A stretch of 64,000 nucleotides of DNA from Cristatella mucedo (GCA_009760855.2 WPIO01000070.1:877501-941500), one strand, 5' to 3'; numbered from the stretch's first letter, positions 53,611 through 64,000 are shown. Notes: a model not told the origin generated them from the letters alone. Program-made: numbers and translations.

Positions 53611-53668
53611 GTCGGTGCTCACTTTTCGGATTTGTTGCCGTAAAGATTTTCGAATTGCTCAGCTGTGA

Positions 53669-54167
53669 GGACCAAGTCGCCAATCAATATTGAGGCATTT
53701 CGTTTATCACGAGAAAGAACATACTCGGAAAAACTGATAACGTGTTCATTCGCACGAAAGTCTAAAATGAACGAGTATAATACACCAATATATAATATAT
53801 GAACAAATAATACATGAATCTCAATACCAGTTGAACAAGCGTATCGAAACTTAACATCATAATAACAGCCAAAATAATAGATTTATTCGTAGCTACTGCA
53901 CAGACAGGCCTAAGGGAGAATGATAACGAGAGCAAAATTGATAAAAACAGGTATATAGCACCTTAGGAGAACGGAGTCTCTGCTTCGGTGCTTAATATGC
54001 CGAAATCACTTATAGCAATTGTTTTTAGCGATAAAGTATAAAAAACGGAGAGCCGTAGATTAGTAGATTTCCTCTCTTTATACGAAATGGTTCTTTCTCA
54101 TCCCAGGGAGACTACTCATTCCACACCCGTGCTCACTTCCGTGCCGTACACGTGACGGTCATGTTTA
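53669..54167. other. Unassigned sequence
   Basis: Nothing recognised. A TATAATACACC..ATATATAATATATGA AT-rich run lies near 53776-53805. Confidence 0.45.
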
Positions 54168-54398
54168 AGGCCTGGTTTGGCCTAGTGGTTAATAATAATA
54201 ATAATAATGCACTTGATAAAGCGCCCTCAGAGAACTCAATCTCTTTCTAGGGTCTTTAAATTTGCTGCAAAGGGATTAAGGTGCTCGTTCCGATCCAGGT
54301 CTGGCCGAGGTCGTGGGCTCGAGCCAAGTGGCGTATGTGAAGCGCCGAAATAGAGATGAAGTTATTTTAGGGTGCCATACAAGTGAATTATTTAATTC
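54168..54398 (+). mobile_element. SINE-A split by a minimal LINE-A end
   Basis: Head GGCCTGGTTTGGCCTAGTGGTTA is interrupted right after the A box and resumes at about 54275 with ATTAAGGTGCTCG, B-box-like GGGCTCGAGCC and the hairpin tail. Confidence 0.9.
54192..54274 (-). mobile_element. 83-base LINE-A 3' end inside SINE-A
   Basis: (AAT)n, TGCACTTGATAAAGCGCCCTC, hairpin and TTTGCTGCAAAGGG only. It is one of the shortest LINE-A insertions here. A short TTA/ATTA repeat at the junctions could be the target-site duplication. Confidence 0.88.
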
Positions 54399-55829
54399 AA
54401 TTTAAAGGCCTCCGTTACGGATCTTGCGTAATATTTCAACTTGCGGCTCTAAGAAAGCGGTTTCAATGCGTCTGCTAGCTGCCGCTGCTGCAGCAGGTCG
54501 CATGCCGCCGCTGATGCGCAGAAGAAGGTGGAAGAGCCGTAAGCCGCCATGTTGAATTCGGCTGCAAGTGATTGTGAGCCAGGAGATAATGGATATTTAG
54601 AACCGCCGACCAGAAATAATCACTGCATATACATTTAATAGGTTTATTTTAATTTTGAAACAACAAGACTGGGCTCTGAGGCTATACCCGAAGCTTCTGG
54701 TCCAAGCGATTGCATGACTCCTTCGAAAGGACGATAATGTCAGAGCGTCCACTCTGGTCGCTGTGAAGTCGGACACAGGAGCCCAATTTGAAACCCACAT
54801 TACCAGATCTATGTGAATGTGTTATGGTGAAGCGAGACATGATAGTTATAGAAAAATCATAGGTAAAGTGGGTCTAAAAATTGGTTACTCCTTTAGCATG
54901 TTTCGCGCCTAAAAGGTTACTGCTACGGTAGATCGTGTATAATCTATAGCAACAGCATTAGGCAAGCAACATTTCAGCGGAAGTTGTTGTGTGCGCCTGC
55001 GGCTTTTTCTGTTGTAATTAGCGAAGCGCCCGACACTAATGCACATACCTCACCTGTGGCCAACAGTTAAGCCATTAGAGCAGCGCAGCGTCGGGCCACT
55101 AATTCAGGTTATATTTCGTGTCGTCTGCTGCGATTGATTGGGCTCTCACATATGCGCCCGTTGAGAGTAATAAAGAGAGACTCGTTTACCGCGCACGTTC
55201 GCCCGCTGTGTCTACAAGAGACTCCCACTAGAACAGCCGCCGCTACAGACACCGCCACGCAACAAAGAATTAGTCTGGAACTGAATCGCCGAAAATTAGA
55301 TTAAACACAAAATAAACCGCAATAGCTAGCATCTTTTTAAAAGTGGCTATATGATAATAGTAGCGCATCACGACCAAAAAAATACTACGCTAGCAAGTTC
55401 GTGGAAGAGGTTGCGTAACATGAGTTAGTCTAACTAACTTAGTGACTAATGATAGTGTAGTTTGGGCTTGCGTAACTAATTAGTAACTAAGCTAGTCTAA
55501 CAAGTGTAAGGGAAAATTAGCCCGACAAGAATTCATTAGGAATATTTTTATGATTCGATTTACGAGAAATTACAAGCCGTTCTAGAAATTTCTATTCCTC
55601 GGTCTTCTAGAATTTTCTGTAACCTTGAAGAACCTCTGGCGTAATTCTGGAAGAATCTGCATAGCGGCGGGCCACATACGTAGTTCTCATCAACAATCAC
55701 CCTCAACCGCAGTGATCCGGTGTCGCTAGAGCATTCTTTGCGTATGCGAATTAATGTCATTTTCCGACCGGCGGGATTCTACAATGCAACCCTCAATAGC
55801 ACATGTATTGTAATGTAATTTAATGTCAT
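54399..55829. other. Unassigned sequence
   Basis: No gene or repeat recognised. CpG-rich around 54455-54550. Several donor-like sites exist (for example minus-strand CACAG/GTGAGG at 55052) but no exon could be supported. Confidence 0.4.
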
Positions 55830-56140
55830 GTATCTTCGTCTGTAGCTCCACAAAGTCGCAAAGACAATGTGGGTGTTACATAGGAGAGTTTTGTATGGCA
55901 CACTCACAGACTAAGCGGCTTTCGGTACGCATTCGGTAGCCAACGAGACCTCATCTCACGCAAAAAAAAAGAGAAAGTGGGAAGCATAGCAGAGTCAGGA
56001 GAGCAGTTGAGATAGTGAGTAGCATGGATGTAGCAGCTCAGGACCGCTGGAAAAGATGTGCCACAGTCGGCAGCAGGAGACTGTAGCGGTCGCTGCGTAA
56101 GAATCGTGGGAGCGAGTTCCACAGTCTGGGACCTACGATG
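55830..56140 (-). mobile_element. LINE-D 3' end
   Basis: ATGTAATTTAATGTCATG (degenerate ACATT tail), CGTCTGTAGCTCCACAAAG, CTCACAGACTAAGCGGC and the coding end (LAPTILTQ frame). It ends at the LRSQTVELAP region. Confidence 0.85.
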
Positions 56141-56321
56141 ACGCGCACATATGATGACCTTGACTTACGATGACGCGCATACGCAGCTTCGGCGAAGTTG
56201 GTTTAGTCAATGTTCGCTTAGTTCGCAGAGTGACAGGTATGTACAGGTATGGGCTGCATAAATCAAACTAGATGGCTGGCAGCGCTGACGGCGAAATCTG
56301 CTTGAAGACACGTGATTTGAT

Positions 56322-56408
56322 GCACATACACACAGACATACACATACACACACGCACACACACACACACACACACACACTACACACTACACACACACACA
56401 CACTACAC
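56322..56408. repeat. (CA)n-rich microsatellite
   Basis: CACACA runs interrupted by GACATACACA and CTACACACTACACA. Confidence 0.9.
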
Positions 56409-56989
56409 ATTGTTACCTGACGGAGGCACCTGGGCGCAAACTTGAGTGCCGACGAAGAGGAGCGCTACTGTCTGTAATGAAGCATCGAAGTGTGACAAAG
56501 CAAGGTGAAGGTCAAAGTATGACGCAAACGCGTGCCATCGGCATTTAAAAACAGAAGTACTGCAACATGTGTACGAATGCCGCCGCGTATATAACGCCTG
56601 TCTCGCCTTAGATAGAAATTTGAGCAAGCCTAGCATGTAGAGCCACCGTTTTAGAAAGTCTTAGCAATGCGCCATGTATTTGGAAACGCTGTCTCAAACT
56701 CAGGCTGCAAACCGGCTGCAATCAACGGCGCTCTGGGGAGAAAAAAGAGTCGCCATCGCTGTTTTCTGTACTGACTCGTCGAGAATTACCTGTCCGGGTC
56801 AGAAGGGCCATCTTAGACGGATATAGTTGATGAGCCGGCTAATTGGTCAGCTGTCTGCTACGTACGAGTCAGCTCTAGGAACGACTCGACTTTTGCTCAC
56901 ATTCCAATGTGGATTCCGATTTGTAGCTGCCATGCTCACCTTGCATAGAAAATATATCACTAGCTATGCGTCATAAATATGAATCCTCA
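56409..56989. other. Unassigned sequence
   Basis: Nothing recognised with confidence. 56880-56980 might be the beginning of LINE-E. Confidence 0.4.
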
Positions 56990-57681
56990 AATTTGATTAC
57001 GTCTAACCTTTTTGACGGGCGTTGGGGTGTAGATATAATCAAATGGCGGTCATCTAGGGAGCCGCCCTTAAAGTGTAGGCTACCTCCTCAGGGTTTGGTT
57101 TTAGGCCTTATTCTTTACACTATCTATACTCTCGCTCTAGCCGATGTCATCTCCAGACACAAATGTATTATACATATGTACTATTGTTATTAATAGCATT
57201 GGCTTTTCTTTATACGTAGATGACACGCAGCTGTGCTACCAGTCCTCCGACTCTTCTAAACCTTGCTCCCCATCCGACTCACTTAATTCCTTTACTGCCT
57301 GCAGAGGACATCCAACTCACTTAATTCCTTTACTGCCTGCAGAGGACATCCGACTCACTTAATTCCTTTACTGACTGCAGAGGACATCCGACTCACTTAA
57401 TCCCTTTACTGACTGCAGAAGAAACCCACATTCGGATGGACACTTACTTTCTGAAGCCTAACGAGGATAAGACAAACTGTTACGGAAAAACCAAGTGTCA
57501 TCGGAAAGCTAGAATATATCACCCTCTCTCTAGATGGGTTCATCTAGTATCGCTCCCCTGACGCCTGCGCGTAACGTAGGAGCGCTATTCTAGAACGACT
57601 CGCCATTATGACGAGCACACTTTATTGTCAAATCGACTAATTTTCAGCTAAGGAACATTGCCAAATTCAGGGTCTGCTTAA
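56990..57681 (+). mobile_element. LINE-E fragment (RT palm region) with minisatellite
   Basis: PPQGLVLGLILYTIYTLALADVI (57085-57150) and YVDDTQLCYQSS (57212-57246; YVDD rather than YADD) show a CR1/L2-like RT separate from LINE-A. A 38-base repeat (57271-57422) expands the SDSLNSFTAC-coding part. The fragment ends in STNFQLRNIAKFRVCL, where LINE-A takes over. Confidence 0.75.
57271..57422 (+). repeat. 38-bp minisatellite, four units
   Basis: Units at 57271, 57309, 57347 and 57385, each starting CATCC.ACTCACTTAAT. They differ by only a few bases. 38 is not a multiple of three, so each unit shifts frame. Confidence 0.92.
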
Positions 57682-58440
57682 TGTTGCTAAAATTTGGACT
57701 TGTTTAGATTGGGATACAACATCTAAATTAGTCCATCCATTTGTGACAGCTCGTCTCGACTTCTGCTACCCACTCCTTGCTGGTCTACCGGCTTGTGCAA
57801 TCAGGCGCTTACAGCTGGTGCAAAACTCTGCAGCCAGGTTTGCATGTCGTGTGAGCGTTGCAGTTGCAACATCTCACCACTTCACGCCGACCTGCTCCGG
57901 CTTCCAGTCCAGCCACGCGTCGACTTCAAGGTTGTGTCATTCACTTTCATGTCCCTTCATTCTTTGGCTCCAGCCTACCTATCGTATGAACTCCCCCAAC
58001 CAGGCTAAGCATCATACCACCCGCTTTGCAGAATCTAACTGTTTACCAATACCTCGTACAAACCTCAAATTCTTTTAAGACCGCGGATTTAGTTCGTATG
58101 CTCCTGTAGCCTAGAACTCAGTCCAGACTTGCGTCCCGAAATCCACTGACTGGACCACATTTAAAAACAAGCTAAAACCGCATCTATTTATTGTAGCATT
58201 TATTGGGTCCCTGTGATTCGTCCTTTGTGTGCTTCTGCGTGCTGACACCGTGCATCCTGCCAGTAACCATATTTGCATGCTGACAGGTCACCTCTAATCA
58301 TGTTATGGTTGTTGTCACTGAACATGCTACCACTAACCATTCGATGGTGCTTCTTTTACAGCAAATGTAAAGTGCCTAGAAAGAGATTGAGTTCTCTGAA
58401 GCGCTCTCTAAAAATATATTATTATTATTATTATAATAAG
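57682..58440 (+). mobile_element. LINE-A copy, 5' truncated
   Basis: From NVAKIWTCLDWDTTSKLVH through the C-terminus (PRTNLKFF), 3' UTR and hairpin (AAAGTGCCTAGAAAGAGATTGAG) to an ATTATTATTATTATAAT tail. It has frameshifts near 57855 and is moderately old. Confidence 0.88.
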
Positions 58441-58499
58441 AATAATCATAATCATTCATAATTGTTATAAGACTGCAAACGAATATTTTCCTCAACCTT

Positions 58500-58965
58500 A
58501 TAATAAAAGAGTACGAAAGCCAAACTTGTTGACTCGTTTGTGCCACAGCTTCTGGACTAGGGCAACTCACTTCATTCAAAACTCCTGGCCTGCGCTCTTA
58601 ATTCTGTGCGACCTCTGCAGGACTCAGCGACTCTGCTGGTCTCCGATAATCACGCCTAGCTGCCACATCACTTCACTAGCTCCAGATTGAGTATAGAGTC
58701 ATTGTCAAGATCCTCAGCCTGACAGGTTGCCTACTCGCTTGCACCAGCCTTGACCTATCCGACCGCCTAGCTCTTTCAGTCACGTGCTCTCGCATCGGAC
58801 GCTCTTCAGCATCTAGTCATTTCACCGTCCCTATTACTAAATTGAAATATTTTGGAGGTCTATCCTACAGCTCGTATGCACCGATTCTGCAGCTCGCTTT
58901 AGGCTGCGCTCACAGAGACGTGCAATGACCTTGTGTCACTGCAAGGTTACTCTGCTCAAGACTCA
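58500..58965 (+). mobile_element. LINE-C fragment
   Basis: Contains a degenerate STCLFVPQLLD..NS region, LACTSLDLSDRLALSVTCSR-type sequence equal to 8565-8630, and SSYAPILQLALG. Same family as 8460-8995. Confidence 0.65.
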
Positions 58966-59254
58966 TTTCTTCCTGTCAGTTCAACTAGGTACGAAGGAGC
59001 CAAGCCGTGGCGGGCCTCTTCTGCAGCCATAAAAAATGAGGCGGAATTGTATCAGCGAACGTCTGTTTCTTTCTCAGGGGAAGGGGAGGCAGTAGCAGCG
59101 TGGCTCTGCAGCGCAGCTCTGCCATCCTGCCCTCTACAGAGCTGCCCGGCTCTGCTTGGGCGCTCGAGCAGCGCTCGGCGCGCATTTAACGGAGCTCCGT
59201 CGTTCTGTCTCAGCTAGATTATTACAATTCTATTTGGCTGGGCTACCAAAAAAA
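58966..59254. other. Unassigned, GC-rich
   Basis: CTCTGCAGCGCAGCTCTGCC..GAGCTGCCCGGCTCTGC repeats of a CTCTGC-like word; no gene recognised. Confidence 0.4.
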
Positions 59255-59878
59255 AGCCAGCTGTTCAGGTCACTGTAAATGGCTATGAATATGGCTGCAT
59301 GGCTATTTGTCAAGCCCCCAGGATTTGACCAGGAGTCTCTTTTGCTAAAAGAGCTAGGATGGCTGCCGGTTGATCAACGGATACAAGGCAAAGTTCTTAT
59401 GCTGACCCACAAGGGCCGCCACGTCTGGGCTCCTCCTAAACCGAGCTGAACTGCTGCACCAGTTTCAGCCTCCTCGTGCCCTCAGCTCATGTATGGACAA
59501 TACATTAGCTGTTCCATTCCTCCGCGTTAAGACCGTTGTCGACAGAATGTTTTGCTCTGCAGGTCCTAGACTGTGGACCTCGCTTCCACGATTCTTACGC
59601 AACGACAACTACTCTCCTGCTGCCGACTATGGCACATCCTTTCCAGCCGTGCTGAGCAGCTACTTCATGCCACTCACTACCCTGACTGCTCTCCTGACTC
59701 TGCTATGCTTCCCACTTTCTCTTTGTTGCGTGAGATGAATTCTGTTGGCTACCGAATGCGTACTAAAAACCGCTTAGGCTGTGAGTGCACTATATGAAAC
59801 TCTCCTGCTTAACGCCCACACAGTCTTTGTGGCTTTGTGGAGCTACAGGCGGAGACACAAGACATTACATTACACCGG
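59255..59878 (+). mobile_element. LINE-D 3' portion
   Basis: Encodes LLKELGWLPVDQRIQGKVLML, then a GPRLWTSLPRFLRNDNYSP segment (59560-59620), the 3' UTR and an ACATTACATTACA tail at 59862-59875. It is the best LINE-D copy in the window. Confidence 0.88.
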
Positions 59879-60480
59879 CCGAAGATTAACTAGGATAATT
59901 ATTCACCGTAGTATCAAAGGTCAAACTAAATGCTCCCCGAGCCCTGGCTGGGCACTCCTTGCCTTTGGTCTAAACCAACTATTTACAAACAAGGCGATAC
60001 TTGCTCAAGGCCACCGCCGCCACCCGCCCAAGAGTCGCTTTACTGGTTTCCGAAGGGAGGTGGGCGGGCACTCACGCCAGCGACCGCGGGCCGCGGACCA
60101 GCACTGGGAGCAACGACCGTAGGAGAATTCGGCCGCCGCCGCCGAATACGGCGGTCTTCTTTACGCCAGTGGCTCGCATTTTGTGTGCACACGCGGTCGC
60201 GGCACGGGGTCCTGGCGCCGTGCAGTATCTGCCTCCGGCGAGGAGGTGTGTGTGGAGGATTTGTCTTAGTTCTTTTGCGAAAGCGAAGCCTTCGGTTTTC
60301 CCATCTCCGTACGGGAAGAGGTAGAGGAGGAGGCTTCTTTCAGGGTCTGGGTCAGGAGAAGCGAAGGTCGGGTTAAGGAGAAGCGGAGATCAAGGCCTTT
60401 CTGCGGAAGCCACTTCAGGCCTGGACAGTCGCCGCTAGTCCCGTGCTTTTTTGCTCGGACCCTCAAATCTGTGTGAATTA
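59879..60480. promoter_or_regulatory. CpG-rich block, possible promoter
   Basis: CpG-dense with CCGCCGCCACCCGCCC and GGCCGCCGCCGCC runs. Long frames on the plus strand are of the composition-driven type (Pro/Arg/Gly) and show no domain. Confidence 0.35.
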
Positions 60481-61760
60481 TGGGCTCCAGTGAATAGACG
60501 CAGTTAAGCTAAGTACTCTGTTTCCCGTCAGAGCGCTCTGTAGGTAGAATCGCATCTGTTTGGTTGCCTTGGCGAGTATCTTTGAGGAGCGTGACAATGA
60601 GACTGAGCAATGGGTGCTAGACACGTTGCGCCGTCGAAAAAACTAAGGTAATACCCCTCCCCATCAGCGCTCTGTAGCTCAATCAAGCGCACGCCAAAGA
60701 ACTCGCGACTACGTGCAGTGATAGGCAGAGTCGCGTCCGAGACGCTTTAGGAGGAGCGACTTACTTATTGCGCACCATCGCTCCACACTATCGTCCGGGA
60801 GCGGGCGACACGCTTGAGCAGCGGCTAAGCATGCCGTCTCGTGCGGGAGCGTAGGGCGTTACACCAGTGTCGCTGAGCAACTGGAAAGCCAGACCCTTGA
60901 ATTGCGTTCAGCCAGCAGATCTCTTTTAGCCGTCTGGTCGGAATGCTAGAAGTGAATGTTGCACTTAAGCCAACAGGAACCTTCAAATTAACTTTAGAGA
61001 AGCACAGATGCTGTAAGGTCAAGCCGAATTTAACATCTCTCTTAAAGTCTGGCGATAAAGTCCGTTCGTCACACAGCGAGATGGCGCACTTCCGTCACGC
61101 GGCAAGATGGCGCAGCACTGTTTTGTGACCGTACTCTGACTACTTCTATTTTTACTCAGCAGTCCATCTCCGGCAGTAAGCTTCCGTATTCAATCAGTTT
61201 CACTAAGGGCGACCCAGATGTCAGCAGGTCCACGCCCCGCAGCAACAGCTATCCTTCTTTGTCCACTCCAAGAGCTTTATTTATTGACACCGAAACTCTT
61301 CCGAAAGTGAGGTTGTTGAATAAACCACCCTTGACTCAACCTTACTACTTTTGTTGGGTCGTCTGCAACACCCCTTAGTTTTATACTTCACACAGAGCAA
61401 TAAGCAACAGTATTAGAGCGAATCTGACAATGCAGATCTTTATCTGACATTAAGGGGTCCAATTAACACACGCTAAAGAAATAGTTTAGTCGACCATCAG
61501 TTCTAAATCAACTACTAAGTTATAAAAAAAAGTTCTTACTCAGTCCCAAGAGGACTAAGTGCCTTATTATGCGACCTAGGATATCATCAAATTGAAGCGG
61601 AATAATTGGTTTAACTTATTAAAAGAAACATAATTCAGCTACTCCTAATCACATTATTTGCACTGGAAAAGCTTATGGTATGCGAAACAAGTAGGATTTT
61701 ATTTTTACTAGCCCTACGACATTGGGATCACTAATAAAATTTGTGAAAGCCAATAGTACA
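60481..61760. other. Unassigned sequence
   Basis: No repeat family recognised. GAGATGGCGCA and CAAGATGGCGC at 61078-61088 and 61103-61113 are YY1-like words often found at animal transcription starts. Confidence 0.4.
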
Positions 61761-61763
61761 TAC

Positions 61764-61806
61764 CCTCGATAGCCAGGACATGGTATACAGAAGCACCATG
61801 GACTGG
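61764..61806 (-). CDS. Possible exon, Cys-rich (EGF-like fragment?)
   Basis: 43-base minus-strand segment with a strong acceptor (TTGTTGCTGTCTTTCAG) and strong donor (GAGG/GTATGT). In the frame set by the next candidate upstream it reads SPWCFCIPCPGYRG, which resembles the end of an EGF-like module. It may belong to another minus-strand gene upstream of the astacin gene. Confidence 0.35.
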
Positions 61807-61875
61807 CTGAAAGACAGCAACAACTCTTTGCTGGCCTCAGAGTGTGCGAGCATATATAGGCAAGCTGTAACTTAC

Positions 61876-61921
61876 CTTGCACACGATTCATTATGCAATA
61901 ATAGTCAGAAATTGAGTCACT
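61876..61921 (-). CDS. Possible exon upstream of the Cys-rich fragment
   Basis: Ends at a near-perfect donor CAAG/GTAAGT. With acceptor AATAG at 61922 it reads DSISDYYCIMNRVQ and joins the next candidate exon in phase 1. The acceptor is weak, so the start is uncertain. Confidence 0.3.
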
Positions 61922-62165
61922 CTATTGCTAATAGACTACTAATAGCGTGTGATCCATGAATGCCTAAGTTTAAAGATAACCGTTATATGAGCGTCTTGTA
62001 CTGATGATTTCTATTTTAAGCAACTTCAGAATTTTTTAAATATCGGGATTCGTATGATCTTTTGACTTTATGATCCTATCTTGACGAGGACGATACATTT
62101 TTTATGCACGTGCGTCATTTTGTACGATAGCTTTTCTGCGGTTCGCCGGTCTGATTTGATCCCTC

Positions 62166-62508
62166 TGTAATAATAGTAACAATAATAATAACAATACACT
62201 TGATATAGCGCATTCAAAGAACTAAATCTCTTTCTAGGCAATTTACATTTGCTGCACAGGAAATACGATTGAATGTTTAGTGGTAGCGCGTTCAATAAAC
62301 AGCAAGAATAACATAGATAGGGGTGCCATGCACAGGATCAGCATGCAAGTATGGTTAGTGGCAGCATGCATAGGATCAGCACGCGAAAGCACACAAAAGA
62401 CGGATCACAGGGACCCGCTAAATGCTGTGATACATATATGTGTTTTTAGTTTATTTTTAAATGTGATCTAGTCAAGGGATGTCGTGATGCACGTCGGAAG
62501 TGAGTCAG
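62166..62508 (-). mobile_element. LINE-A 3' end (variant A2)
   Basis: Interrupted (AAT)n tail, diverged hairpin, A2-type UTR (ACGATTGAATGTTTAGTGGTAG) and the last ORF codons. Confidence 0.88.
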
Positions 62509-62605
62509 AACGTCAAACTCAACCCCTTACTGCATGATTTTCTGACATTCGCGCTTGGCTGGCAACATGCTGCTTTCTCTAAATCTTGTGCAACTCGGCA
62601 ATGGG

Positions 62606-62625
62606 ATTTATATATATATATATAA

Positions 62626-62701
<76 letters not shown>
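62606..62701. repeat. (TA)n and (GT)n microsatellites
   Basis: TATATATATATATA at about 62610-62622 followed by some 70 bases of GT with one C interruption. Confidence 0.95.
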
Positions 62702-62703
<2 letters not shown>

Positions 62704-62766
62704 CCCATTGGCGAGTTGCACTAGATTTGCCTACAAATAGCAAGTTTTCTCTTAATTCAAGTTGAG

Positions 62767-62767
<1 letters not shown>

Positions 62768-62797
<30 letters not shown>
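62768..62797. repeat. (TA)n microsatellite
   Basis: About 15 TA units directly before a LINE end. Confidence 0.9.
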
Positions 62798-62800
<3 letters not shown>

Positions 62801-62950
62801 CGTTCTTTGTGTGCATGTAACTGCTTACACTATGCCTGCTGCTTGAGGATGTTACTACCAATCACGTTGCAATGGTTTCGAAACAGCATCTTAAAGTTGC
62901 TTGAAAGAGATTTAGTTCTCTGAGGGGGCTGTAGAATGTATTACACCAGT
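62798..62950 (+). mobile_element. LINE-A-like 3' end
   Basis: ATTCGTTCTTTGTGTGCATG, CTGCTTGAGGATGTTACTACC and a degenerate hairpin (GAAAGAGATTTAGTTCTCTGAGG). Same subfamily as 30200-30350, and it has lost its ATT tail. Confidence 0.75.
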
Positions 62951-62989
62951 AAAAATTGAAATCGTTACTGACTTAAAAAGACCCTAGTA

Positions 62990-63173
62990 TCTAGGTGTGC
63001 TGTAATGTATCTCCGTCTGTAACTCCACAAAGCCACAAAGCCACAAAGACTATGCTGGTTTTACGCAGGAGAGTTTAGTATAGTGAACTCACAGCCTAAG
63101 CGGCTTTTGGTACTCATTCGATAGCTAACAAAATTGATCTCGCGCAACAAAGAGAAAGTGGGAAGTATAGCAG

Positions 63174-63243
<70 letters not shown>

Positions 63244-63630
63244 AGGTAGTGGGTAATATGGAAGAAACAGCTCAGGACGGCTGGAAAGGATGTGTCATAG
63301 TTGGCAGCAGGAGAGTATTTGTCGTTACGTAAGAATCGCGGAAGTGATTTCCACAGTCTAGGACTAGCAGAGAAAAAGTCTTTCGTTGCGAACGGTCCTT
63401 GAGTGGAGAAATAGAGAAGCTGACATACTGTCCAAACAGGACCTGAGGGCACGAGGAAGCTGAAACTGGTGCAGAAATACAGCTCGGTATGGAGGAGCCA
63501 AGCCGTGGCAGGCCTTATGGGTCACCGTGAGAACTTTGCTCTGTGTCCGTTGATCAACTGGCAGCCACCCTAGCTCTTTTAACAAAGGAGAGACTTGGTG
63601 CTGAACACGAACAGAACCATACAATTTATT
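62990..63630 (-). mobile_element. LINE-D 3' portion
   Basis: Minus-strand 3' UTR with CTGTAATGTATCTCCGTCTG at the tail side, and two coding segments: SPRLWKSLPRFLRNDKYSP and LLKELGWLPVDQRTQSKVL. A long (GA)n lies in the 3' part. Confidence 0.88.
63178..63242. repeat. (GA)n microsatellite
   Basis: About 65 bases of pure GA inside the LINE-D copy, absent from the other LINE-D copies, so it arose after insertion. Confidence 0.95.
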
Positions 63631-64000
63631 TATTAGATCTCGTTTCAAAAATATTTAAAATAGTTCACTTTCTATGTTTCGCCAATTTATCCAGTGGGAC
63701 TGCAACAACATTCTAAATAAACCTAGACTGGTGTAATATTGCATCGCATTAAATTATGCAGTCATGCGCAAATCATCCTGAGTTGATTGCATCATCGTCT
63801 GATGCAATCCAATACTACTTCCAGGCGGCTGCTTCAGTAAGCTGACGTCACAAAGCCCAGCCAGTAAGGTTGAGCGTATACAATATTTTAGACTTTGTGA
63901 GTGACAGTCTAAGCAATTGTTACATTAAATTGTTATTATTTTATTCATGAGATATAATACAGAACAGTAATTACTCGAAAGTGCGTTAACACCGTAGACA
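63631..64000. other. Unassigned sequence
   Basis: Holds a perfect 10-base-stem palindrome (63785-63809, GATTGCATCA..TGATGCAATC) and a CRE-like TGACGTCA at 63843-63850. No exon recognised. Confidence 0.4.

Noticed and set aside
59930-60376. 148-codon Pro/Arg/Gly-rich frame
   Set aside because: Composition-driven in a CpG-rich block, without recognisable domain.

Overview
This window looks like a piece of an invertebrate animal nuclear genome, not a bacterial, viral or organellar one. It has no dense open reading frames. A host gene is split into short exons by GT-AG introns. Most of the rest is decayed non-LTR retrotransposons (LINEs), tRNA-derived SINEs and microsatellites. I cannot name the phylum; sponge, cnidarian and other invertebrates all remain possible.

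Host gene. The clearest host gene is an astacin-family (M12A) zinc metalloprotease on the minus strand. I assembled it by hand from five exons: 50766-50649, 46564-46492, 40238-40155, 39964-39845 and 37828-37635. Splice sites are GT-AG and reading phases agree across all four junctions. Together they encode most of a catalytic domain: the AM..WE..TCVRF block, a GC...C loop, the HELGHSLGLEH zinc site, the DRDD stretch, the SVMHY Met-turn and a C-terminal LS..DI..IN.MYC. No fragment is longer than 64 codons, so the gene is easy to miss. Its introns (about 4.1, 6.3, 0.19 and 2.0 kb) are full of retrotransposons. The prodomain and C-terminal extension are not certain. A separate prodomain-like open frame (acidic, then VGDMLLTKEQ) lies on the plus strand at 25175-25570, so there is either a second, converging astacin gene or an inversion.

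Mobile elements. LINE-A is a CR1/L2-like family (endonuclease plus reverse transcriptase, YADD). It ends in a two-stem 3' hairpin followed by (ATT)n. About 30 copies or fragments occur on both strands; the best are at 17037-19655, 32581-36168, 44707-46247 and 7056-8459. LINE-C and LINE-E are older relatives. LINE-D is a separate lineage with a different 3' end and an (ACATT)n tail. SINE-A (tRNA-like head; tail almost the same as the LINE-A hairpin) and SINE-B (tRNA-like head; unrelated tail) are both scattered through the window. Several insertions are nested and can be ordered in time. A 93-bp-arm inverted repeat and arrays of a GGACAATTCG motif at 20.2-21.4 kb suggest a DNA-type or foldback element.

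Layout. 0-9.7 kb: LINE/SINE patchwork with a CpG-rich block at 4.1-4.7 kb. 9.7-15.9 kb: nearly free of recognised repeats, with one possible small exon. 15.9-30.4 kb: LINE copies, the foldback element and the prodomain-like frame. 30.4-37.3 kb: nested LINEs. 37.6-51.1 kb: the astacin gene with repeat-filled introns. 51.2-61.2 kb: SINE/LINE patchwork with CpG-rich blocks, plus two regulatory-looking arrays at 53.0-53.4 kb (GAAACT repeats; three abutting p53-type decamers). 61.7-62 kb: possible small exons of another minus-strand gene. 62-64 kb: LINE ends and long microsatellites.
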